Origin: JAFMKE01 sp964655225
GTDB taxonomy: Bacteria; Bacteroidota; Bacteroidia; Chitinophagales; UBA8649
Length of the DNA: 8,628 bases
Direction of reading: 5' to 3'
NCBI GenBank assembly: GCA_964655225.1
Contig: CAZZMB010000056.1
Location: 1 to 8,628, forward strand
This document shows, piece after piece, positions 1 to 6,482 of this stretch (position 1 is the first letter of the stretch; the number at the start of each line of letters is the position of its first letter). A program made the position numbers and the translations under genes. The notes under the pieces were generated by a model that worked only from the letters and a program-made list of their open reading frames with translations, ran no database searches and had not been told where the DNA came from.

Positions 1-1377
1 ATGCAAGCCTTTGCTGAGACTGCTGTATCAAACCACATGGCTAACTTACAAGCGGAATTTTTTATTCAAAATACACCCAAAAGAAACCCAACAACTCCTT
101 TTTTAAGCCTTAAACCAAAAAAGGTAACTTCTTTACTTAATTGGAGCATGAGACGTTCAGAACGCTGGCGAAGAATGAAGTATGACCTAAAAAAAGAAGA
201 TAATGAGATTATAGCGTCTTTTAAAAAGCCTACTCATATGAAAATATTTTCATGGACTGCAAAAAATAATGAAATAGACACTTTAATGACCCCTTGGGAT
301 TCCATGCGGTATTATAAGTCATTTTTAAGAACAGGAATGATGTCAATGGAACCACAAACCGGTCACATAAAAGCTTGGGTAGGAGGAATTAATTTTAAGC
401 ACTTTCAATATGATATGGCAAAACAAGGAAAGCGTCAGGTAGGCTCCACTTTTAAGCCTTTTGTATATGCAGCAGCTATTGACCAACTTCATTTGTCTCC
501 CTGTGACTCATTTCCAAAATCTCAAATTACAATTGAGGCACTCAAATATGGAAATGCAAAATCATGGTCTCCAAAAAATGCTGGGAATAATTATGGCGGT
601 TTTGAAACCTTGAAATCAGCGCTAGCTAATTCCAGAAATACAATTACTGCTCGACTCATGAACGAAATTGGACCACAGCCTGTGATTGATTTAGCTAGGA
701 ACTTAGGCGTAAATCAAAAAATACCAGTCTTGCCTTCAATTGCACTTGGCACGACAGACATTAGTGTTTACGAAATGGTTGCAGCCTACTCTACATTTGC
801 TAATAAAGGAATTTACACCAAACCTGTGACAGTAACTCAGATTGAAGATAAAAATGGAACTATATTATTTCAGAATTCACCGCAAACCAAAGACGTTTTG
901 AGCCAAGAAGTTGCTTATGTAACATTAAAACTTATGGAAGGAGTCACCATGTTTGGTTCTGGTGCGCGCTTGCGACATAGCAAGGCCAAAGACCAACCTG
1001 TATTTAAAGAAATTATTACAGGCTACCCATATGAATTTAAAAATCCAATTGCAGGAAAGACTGGAACAACTCAAAATCAGAGTGATGGCTGGTTTATGGG
1101 CGTAGTTCCTAACTTAGTCACCGGTGTTTGGGTTGGAGGAGAAGACAGATCTATTCATTTTAGAACGACTAGATATGGACAGGGCGCCTCTATGGCACTG
1201 CCAATATGGGCAAATTACATGCGAAGTTGTTACGAATTTGAGGATTTAAATATTTCAAAGGACAAATTTATTGCCCCTAAAGGCCTTTCAATTGGCGTTA
1301 ATTGTAGTTCAAAAAGCAAAGATGGAAAAATTAGGTATCAAAATAGTACAATTAATGTTCCAGAAATTGATTTCTAG
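1..1377 (+). CDS. Class A penicillin-binding protein 1A, 3' part (linker and transpeptidase domain)
   Basis: This is the C-terminal 458 residues of a bifunctional peptidoglycan synthase that polymerises glycan strands and cross-links stem peptides on the outer face of the cytoplasmic membrane. The transpeptidase motifs are all visible: the SxxK nucleophile box STFK at visible residues 149-152 within RQVGSTFKPF, the SxN box SRN at 211-213, and the KTG box at 353-355 within AGKTGTTQ. The stretch SMEPQTGHIKAWVGG at 115-129 is the typical lead-in to this domain. The N-terminal membrane anchor and the glycosyltransferase domain lie upstream of the window; family members run to roughly 750-800 residues, so about 300 are missing. 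The ATG at base 1 is therefore very probably an internal methionine, since the first residues (AFAETAVSNHMANLQ) match the inter-domain linker. The stop is TAG, and scoA follows 51 bp later on the same strand. Function is secure; the exact paralogue (PBP1A or PBP1C-like) is slightly less so. Confidence 0.95.
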   Translation: MQAFAETAVSNHMANLQAEFFIQNTPKRNPTTPFLSLKPKKVTSLLNWSMRRSERWRRMKYDLKKEDNEIIASFKKPTHMKIFSWTAKNNEIDTLMTPWDSMRYYKSFLRTGMMSMEPQTGHIKAWVGGINFKHFQYDMAKQGKRQVGSTFKPFVYAAAIDQLHLSPCDSFPKSQITIEALKYGNAKSWSPKNAGNNYGGFETLKSALANSRNTITARLMNEIGPQPVIDLARNLGVNQKIPVLPSIALGTTDISVYEMVAAYSTFANKGIYTKPVTVTQIEDKNGTILFQNSPQTKDVLSQEVAYVTLKLMEGVTMFGSGARLRHSKAKDQPVFKEIITGYPYEFKNPIAGKTGTTQNQSDGWFMGVVPNLVTGVWVGGEDRSIHFRTTRYGQGASMALPIWANYMRSCYEFEDLNISKDKFIAPKGLSIGVNCSSKSKDGKIRYQNSTINVPEIDF

Positions 1378-1390
1378 AAAAATTAGTTTT

Positions 1391-1418
1391 TTGACTAAGT
1401 TTTTAAATTTTAACTTTA
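1391..1418 (+). promoter_or_regulatory. Possible Bacteroidota-type promoter for scoAB
   Basis: TTG at 1391-1393 (preceded by further T, so TTTG) lies 17 bp from TAACTTTA at 1411-1418. This fits the Bacteroidota consensus of TTG or TTTG at -33 and TAnnTTTG at -7, with only the last base (A for G) off. The -7 box ends 10 bp before the scoA ATG, so transcription would start only a few bases ahead of the gene and give an almost leaderless mRNA. The region is very AT-rich, so a chance match is quite possible. Confidence 0.35.
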
Positions 1419-1428
1419 AATAAAAAAA

Positions 1429-2130
1429 ATGATTAATAAACAAGTAGCTAACGCTAAGGAAGCACTCAAAGGGCTTACGGACGGAATGACTCTCATGCTT
1501 GGTGGTTTTGGGCTTTGTGGTATTCCCGAAAATGCAATTGCTGAAATGGTTGCTATGGACGTTAAAAAAATCACCTGTATTTCTAACAATGCAGGAGTTG
1601 ACGATTTTGGACTTGGACTGTTGTTGCAAAAGCACCAGATAAGAAAAATGGTTTCATCCTATGTAGGTGAAAATGATGAATTTGAGCGACAAATGCTGTC
1701 GGGTGAGTTGGAAGTAGAGTTAATTCCTCAAGGAACTTTAGCTGAGCGCTGTAGAGCTGCTCAAGCTGGCTTTCCAGCAATCTATACACCAGCGGGTTAT
1801 GGAACAGAAGTAGCTGAAGGAAAAGAAACGCGTGAGTTTGATGGTAAGATGTATATATTGGAAACAGCATTTAAAGCTGATTTTTCATTTGTTAAAGCTT
1901 GGAAAGGTGATGCTGCTGGAAATTTAATATTTAAAGCAACCGCGAGAAATTTCAATCCAAATATGTGTGGCGCTGCCACAATTACAGTTGCTGAAGTTGA
2001 AGAATTAGTTCCTGTGGGTTCACTTGATCCAAATCAAATTCATATTCCAGGAATCTTTGTGCAACGAATTTTTGAAGGAAAAGGTTATGAAAAGCGAATT
2101 GAGAAACGAACCGTTCGACAAAAAATATAA
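1429..2130 (+). CDS. scoA: Succinyl-CoA:3-ketoacid CoA-transferase, subunit A
   Basis: Alpha subunit (233 aa, the usual length) of a cytoplasmic enzyme that moves CoA between succinyl-CoA and acetoacetate or a related 3-oxoacid, linking ketone-body or short 3-oxoacid use to the TCA cycle. Family signatures are the N-terminal glycine-rich CoA-transferase motif GGFGLCGIPE at residues 25-34, SNNAGVDDFGLG at 52-63, and the IPQGTLAERCRAAQAGFPA region at 99-117 followed by TPAGYGTE. The catalytic glutamate is on subunit B, encoded 2 bp downstream, so the two genes are surely co-transcribed and the products form one complex. The start codon sits behind a run of eight A and no Shine-Dalgarno sequence, as is normal in Bacteroidota. 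The same family includes 3-oxoadipate CoA-transferase (PcaI) and acetate/acetoacetate CoA-transferase (AtoD); overall sequence favours ScoA, but acceptor specificity cannot be proven by eye. Confidence 0.93.
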   Translation: MINKQVANAKEALKGLTDGMTLMLGGFGLCGIPENAIAEMVAMDVKKITCISNNAGVDDFGLGLLLQKHQIRKMVSSYVGENDEFERQMLSGELEVELIPQGTLAERCRAAQAGFPAIYTPAGYGTEVAEGKETREFDGKMYILETAFKADFSFVKAWKGDAAGNLIFKATARNFNPNMCGAATITVAEVEELVPVGSLDPNQIHIPGIFVQRIFEGKGYEKRIEKRTVRQKI

Positions 2131-2132
2131 TT

Positions 2133-2786
2133 ATGTTAGATAAAATTGGAATTGCAAAGAGAATTGCTAAAGAAGTCAAAAACGGATACTATGTTAACTT
2201 AGGAATTGGTATACCAACCTTGGTAGCAAACTATGTTTGTAAAGATATTGAAGTTGATTTTCAAAGTGAGAACGGAGTTTTAGGAATGGGACCATTTCCT
2301 TTTGAAGGGGAGGAAGACGCAGACCTTATTAATGCAGGCAAACAAACAATTACCACGCTTGAAGGAGCCAGTTTTTTCGACTCTGCTACTAGCTTTTCTA
2401 TGATTCGTGGTAAGCATGTACAGCTTACGATTCTAGGAGCTATGGAGGTTTCACACAACGGAGATATTGCCAACTGGAAAATTCCTGGTTATATGGTTAA
2501 AGGAATGGGTGGAGCTATGGATCTAGTGGCCAGTGCGGAAAATATTATAGTTGCGATGATGCATACCAATAAAAAAGGAGAGTCTAAACTTCTTAAACGT
2601 TGCGCTCTTCCACTCACGGGTGTTGGTTGTGTTAAAAAAGTGGTTACTAATTTAGCAGTTCTGGAAGTATCTACAGGTGGCTTCAAGCTTTTAGAGCGTG
2701 CACCTGGGGTAACTGTAGAAACCATTCAAAAGGCTACTGAAGGCCATCTTATTGTTGATGGAGATGTACCGGAAATGGATATTTAA
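2133..2786 (+). CDS. scoB: Succinyl-CoA:3-ketoacid CoA-transferase, subunit B
   Basis: Beta subunit (217 aa, full length) of the same CoA-transferase. It carries the catalytic glutamate, Glu46 in the SENG motif (SENGVLGMGP, 45-54), which forms the covalent glutamyl-CoA thioester intermediate in this family. Other conserved blocks are VNLGIGIPTLVANYV at 21-35, GAMEVSHNGDIANWKIPG near 108-125 and the glycine/methionine-rich VKGMGGAMDLV just after it. It begins 2 bp after the scoA stop, with no visible ribosome-binding site, which suggests reinitiation after scoA. The gene ends with TAA and faces the convergent ABC transporter gene 31 bp away. No thiolase, hydroxybutyrate dehydrogenase or aromatic-degradation gene is visible nearby that would settle the physiological substrate. 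Confidence 0.93.
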   Translation: MLDKIGIAKRIAKEVKNGYYVNLGIGIPTLVANYVCKDIEVDFQSENGVLGMGPFPFEGEEDADLINAGKQTITTLEGASFFDSATSFSMIRGKHVQLTILGAMEVSHNGDIANWKIPGYMVKGMGGAMDLVASAENIIVAMMHTNKKGESKLLKRCALPLTGVGCVKKVVTNLAVLEVSTGGFKLLERAPGVTVETIQKATEGHLIVDGDVPEMDI

Positions 2787-2817
2787 TCGTTACAACTTCT
2801 TAGGCTTATTAGATGTT

Positions 2818-4231
2818 TTAAACTCCTTTAGGAATTGCTTTTATTAATTTTTTTGTATAATCTTTTTTTGGCGATTCATAAATAGAATCAGCCTCTCCGA
2901 TTTCCTCTATTTTGCCTTTGTTCATGACCATTAATTGATCAGACATAAACTTTACCACTAACAAATCATGGGATATAAAAATATATGTAAACCCGTAGGA
3001 GTCTTTAAGGTCGTTCAATAAATTTAGTACCTGTGCTTGTACAGAGACATCTAATGCAGATACCGATTCGTCACAGATAATCAACTTTGGGTGAACAGCA
3101 ATGGTTCTAGCAATACCTATTCGTTGCCGTTGTCCACCCGAAAACTCATGAGGATAGCGATCAAAATGAGCTGCTTCTAATCCGACTTTCTCTAAAATTT
3201 CAATAGCACTCGCTTTTCGTTCCTCATCAGAATTAAATAAATCATGCACTTTCATGGGTTCCATAATTGCTTTTCCAATTGTGAGTCGAGGATTTAGCGA
3301 GGCATAGGGATCTTGGAAAATAATTTGTATCTCTTTTCGTAAAGTTCGTAATGCAGTTTTAGTAAGATTTGTTATATCATTTCCTTTATATTTTATCGAA
3401 CCCGCAGAAGCTTTGTCCAGTTGTAAAATAGCTTTCCCAAGCGTAGATTTACCACAGCCAGACTCACCAACCAGTCCGAGAGTTTCTCCTGAATACACTT
3501 TGAAACTAACGTTGTCCACAGCCTTAAGGGCTGTTTTTGTTCCAAAGAAAGAGGCTTTAGAATAGTATGTTTTTTCAAGATTAATTACCTCAAGTAATGG
3601 AACGCCGCTATAAATTTTTTTATGTTTTTCTTCTCTAGCAGTCTTTGTAACAAGTAACTTAGGAATTCTACCCGATAAAAAGTCAGTAATTGTTGGGAGT
3701 TTTTTTAATCGACCATCAAGTGTAGGTCGTGTGCCAATAAGCGCTCTTGTGTATTCTTCTTCAGGATCTTTAAATACCGATTTTATAGTCCCTTTTTCTA
3801 CAATATTTCCTTTGTACATTACCAAGACTCGATCAGCAATTTCAGAAACTAAAGCCAAATCATGGCTTATAAAAATTACACTCATTTTAAACTCTTTTTG
3901 AAGTGTTTTCAGTAATGAAATAATTTCTTTTTGAACAGTGACGTCTAAGGCCGTTGTTGGCTCATCAGCGATCAGAATTTTCGGTTTGCAAGCAATAGCC
4001 ATTGCAATCATAACCCGCTGTTGTTGTCCTCCTGAAATCTCATGAGGATATTTATTGAATGTATTTATAGCATCCGGAATTTTAACTGCATTAAATAAAC
4101 GAATTACTTCTTTCTGCGCTTCTTTTGGTGTGATATTAACGTGATGAAGCAAAATCTCTTCAACTTGTTTACCACAGCAAATAGACGGGTTTAGAGCGCT
4201 CATAGGCTCTTGAAATATCATAGCTATCTTT
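2818..4231 (-). CDS. Peptide/nickel-type ABC transporter ATPase with two fused NBDs, 5' end lost in gap
   Basis: The visible 470 residues hold the end of one nucleotide-binding domain and a whole second one, the fused DppD-DppF arrangement of E. coli YejF and GsiA. NBD1 starts at its Q-loop (FQEPMSALNP, visible residues 6-15), followed by signature SGGQQQR (66-72), Walker B ILIADE (85-90) and switch His123. A linker with EEYTRALIGTRP resembles the oligopeptide-transporter C-terminal extension. NBD2 has Walker A GESGCGKST (255-263), Q-loop Gln306, signature SGGQRQR (364-370), Walker B LIICDE (383-388) and His421, so both halves look active apart from the unseen NBD1 Walker A. By comparison with YejF about 90 N-terminal residues are missing. 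The protein would sit on the cytoplasmic face and power import (less likely export) of a peptide-like solute. No permease or binding protein is in the window, so the substrate is unknown. Confidence 0.93.
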
Positions 4232-4331
4232 NNNNNNNNNNNNNNNNNNNNNNNNNNNNNNNNNNNNNNNNNNNNNNNNNNNNNNNNNNNNNNNNNNNNN
4301 NNNNNNNNNNNNNNNNNNNNNNNNNNNNNNN
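4232..4331. other. Assembly gap (100 N, probably a placeholder length)
   Basis: Exactly 100 undetermined bases separate the 5'-truncated ABC ATPase gene from the 3'-truncated serine hydrolase gene. A round 100 is the usual convention for a scaffold gap of unknown size. The ABC gene alone needs about 270 bp more to reach a normal start, and the hydrolase needs its last residues and a stop codon, so the real distance should exceed 100 bp. Open frames that read through the N run join the two genes in the wrong frames and are not real. Confidence 0.97.
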
Positions 4332-5443
4332 TCAATATAGGTGGTAATATCCCCGTTGTAAGGGTCGGTTCCAAAGTATTCTTTTGCTTGTCCAAGTCGA
4401 ACTACCATTATATTATCTCTTGGCTCAACTACCACAAATTGTCCTAAATGACCTTCCATCATAAAAAATGATTTATCCTCTGTTTTTCGAAGCCACCAAC
4501 CATATCCATATTTGGGGCTTTCTTTGAAACGGGGTTGAATAGATTTAGCTACAAAAGCTGAGTCTAAAATTTGTTTCCCGTTCCATTTTCCATAATCCTT
4601 ATAGAGTCTTCCAAAACGAGCAAAATCTTTTGCATTAGTAGCAATACAACAGTAAGCTTTTACCATGTCGTTTTCATGACTATCTATTTGCCAAAGAGCT
4701 TCATTTTCACTTTCTAAGGGAATCCAAAAACTTTCAGAAAGATAGTCATACATTTTTTTCCCCGTTGCTTTTTCAATAACCATAGCGAGCAACTGAGTGT
4801 CTCCACTTGCGTATTTAAAAGATACTCCTGGACTGGCTACGGTTGTAAGTCCAAGAATAGTTTTTTCTAACTCTTTTCCAAAATAAGCACGGGTTGTTAT
4901 TGTAAAAGGAGAGTAATAAGATTCTTCCCAGCTAGATCCAGAAGCCATAGAGGCTAGATCGCCAACCGTTACCCTAGCAGAAAGACCACTACTATATTGA
5001 GGGAAAAAATCGCCAACTGGCTGATCTAAACCTTTAATGTGTCCTTCCATAATTGCCTTTCCAAGTAAACCACTAACGTAGCTTTTAGCCATTGAGAATG
5101 AATTACTTTTTGAATTTTCGTCGTATCCATCATAATACTTCTCAAACAAAATACTATCATTTTTAATAATTAAAAACGCAACGGTCCCTTGCGCCTTGTG
5201 TAGTTCAGACAATTTATTTGTGGAGGAAACTTTGTTGTAATTTTTATGAAGAGGCCAAGCTTTAGACTTACCTGTGCTTACTGTTTGATTATCAAAAAAG
5301 GTGTAGTCGTCTATTGATGCTGTTGTATTACCTTGTAGATAAATAGTTTGTATAGCTTTTAAAATATAGTCGGTATCGGTAACGTATAGCGCTGCAATCA
5401 AAATAGCGATAACTAAAGCAAAACGTGATGTGAATTTTTTCAT
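4332..5443 (-). CDS. Serine hydrolase, class C beta-lactamase/CubicO fold, 3' end lost in gap
   Basis: The visible 370 residues form a penicillin-binding-protein-like serine hydrolase. Motifs in order: SxxK nucleophile box SMAK at 117-120, within the SFSMAKSY context usual for this family; a YxS/N-type motif YAS at 211-213; and HLG at 332-334 in GHLGQFVVVEP, in the place of the KTG box. An N-terminal basic stretch and a hydrophobic segment at about 8-21 (FALVIAILIAALYV) make a signal anchor or signal peptide; there is no lipobox cysteine, so it probably acts in the periplasm. Such proteins may be esterases, D-amino-acid peptidases or, less often, beta-lactamases; the substrate cannot be told here. 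The protein is nearly complete, since family members end shortly after the last visible block (RDNIMVVRLGQ). It starts 51 bp after hemB on the same strand, without a Shine-Dalgarno sequence, and could be the tail of the hem transcript or have its own promoter. Confidence 0.92.
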
Positions 5444-5449
5444 TAGTAA

Positions 5450-5465
5450 TTATTTAGTTAAATAA
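5450..5465. repeat. Perfect inverted repeat before the serine hydrolase gene
   Basis: TTATTTA-GT-TAAATAA: two perfect 7-bp arms around a 2-bp centre, 6 bp upstream of the hydrolase start codon in the 51-bp gap after hemB. Its form and position would suit a dimeric repressor site or a small RNA fold that blocks translation initiation. It is made entirely of A and T apart from the centre, in AT-rich DNA, so chance is a real alternative. Confidence 0.3.
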
Positions 5466-5494
5466 AGGTAGTCAAAAAGATTTAAGGAAAGTTG

Positions 5495-6481
5495 TTATAT
5501 AATCTTTACAATATCTTTGGCGAAATAACTAGCAATAATATCTGCGCCAGCACGCTTGAAAGCGATTGTAGTTTCTAACATTGTTTGGTCATGGTCTAGC
5601 CAACCCTTTTCAGTTGCTGCTTTTATCATGGCATACTCTCCACTAACTTGATAAGCTGCAACAGGCACATCGAATTCATTTTTAACCTCTCTTAAAATAT
5701 CTAAATATGGTAGCCCCGGCTTGATCATTACAATATCAGCTCCTTCTTCGATGTCCAGTTCTGTTTCTCTGAGAGCTTCAAAGCGGTTAGCATAATCCAT
5801 TTGGTAGGTTTTTTTATTTTTTGGTACGTTTTTAGAATTACTTGGCGCAGAGTCTAGTGCATCCCTAAAGGGGCCGTAAAACGAGGAGGCATATTTCGCA
5901 CTGTAACTCATGATTCCAGCATCAACATAGCCATTATCTTCAAATGCCTCTCTAATACTCACAATACGCCCATCCATCATGTCGCTAGGGGCTACAAAAT
6001 CAGCTCCTGCTTCAATATGAGACAAACTCATACCGGTTAAAATCTCAACAGTATCATCATTTTTGATAACTCCTTGTGAAATCACACCATCGTGACCGTA
6101 CATTGAATAAGGATCTAATGCTACATCGGTCATGACTAGCATTTCTGGACATACATTTTTTATGGTCTTTACTGCACGTTGCATTAATCCGTTAGCATTT
6201 AAAGCTTCAGTTCCTTTGTTATCTTTTAAAACATCTGACACCTTTACAAAAACAAGCACTGATTTTAATCCCAACCCCCAAAGTAGTTTAACTTCTGATT
6301 CTAGTGTATCAAGGCTGAACCTAAAATAATTAGGCATTGACGGAATTTCATGTTTTACTCCTTTACCTTCAACAACAAACAATGGCACTAAAAAATCATT
6401 TGGTGTAATGACTGTTTCTCTTACTAGACTACGGATTGATTCATTTGAACGCAACCTTCTATTTCGCTTTATTGGATACAT
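5495..6481 (-). CDS. hemB: Porphobilinogen synthase (delta-aminolevulinic acid dehydratase)
   Basis: Cytoplasmic enzyme that condenses two 5-aminolevulinate molecules to porphobilinogen, an early common step of tetrapyrrole synthesis. Length (328 aa) is normal. The two active-site lysines are Lys196 in MSYSAKYASSFYGPFRDA and Lys254 in VMIKPGLPYLD, and the C-terminal block AAYQVSGEYAMI is intact. At the metal-site position the protein reads TDVALDPYSMYGHDG (118-132): Ala121, Asp123 and Asp131 stand where zinc enzymes have three cysteines, so it belongs to the aspartate-type, zinc-independent class of HemB, typified by Pseudomonas, for which magnesium is the expected allosteric metal. The start ATG is 1 bp beyond the hemF stop, which implies translational coupling. 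It is the last hem gene before the 51-bp gap to the serine hydrolase gene. Confidence 0.97.
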   Translation of the reverse strand: MYPIKRNRRLRSNESIRSLVRETVITPNDFLVPLFVVEGKGVKHEIPSMPNYFRFSLDTLESEVKLLWGLGLKSVLVFVKVSDVLKDNKGTEALNANGLMQRAVKTIKNVCPEMLVMTDVALDPYSMYGHDGVISQGVIKNDDTVEILTGMSLSHIEAGADFVAPSDMMDGRIVSIREAFEDNGYVDAGIMSYSAKYASSFYGPFRDALDSAPSNSKNVPKNKKTYQMDYANRFEALRETELDIEEGADIVMIKPGLPYLDILREVKNEFDVPVAAYQVSGEYAMIKAATEKGWLDHDQTMLETTIAFKRAGADIIASYFAKDIVKII

Positions 6482-6482
6482 A

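Noticed and set aside
1..3. ATG at base 1 as the start of the penicillin-binding protein
   Set aside because: The following residues match the linker after the glycosyltransferase domain of PBP1A. A 458-residue protein starting there would lack both the membrane anchor and that domain, and the window simply begins inside the gene.
1309..2725. Several minus-strand open frames of 60-108 codons opposite the PBP and scoAB genes
   Set aside because: They are antisense to well-recognised genes, have low-complexity composition (rich in F, L, S, I) and no recognisable domain.
2794..2817. Possible bidirectional terminator hairpin between scoB and the ABC gene
   Set aside because: AACTTCTTAG against ATTAGATGTT pairs at only seven of ten positions around a 4-nt loop, and no clear T-run follows on either strand. 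The convergent layout would make a terminator sensible, but this one is not convincing.
2818..4395. A 525-residue frame that runs from the hydrolase side through the N gap into the ABC ATPase
   Set aside because: Its first 21 residues are the hydrolase gene read out of frame; the true ABC protein enters only at 4230, after the gap.
4169..5443. A 424-residue hydrolase frame that continues past the gap to a stop at 4169
   Set aside because: The last 20 residues are the ABC gene read in another frame. The real C-terminus is inside the gap.
5463..5470. TACCTTTA on the minus strand as a -7 box for the serine hydrolase gene
   Set aside because: It differs from TAnnTTTG only at the last base, but no TTG lies 17-23 bp upstream, so there is no paired -33 element.
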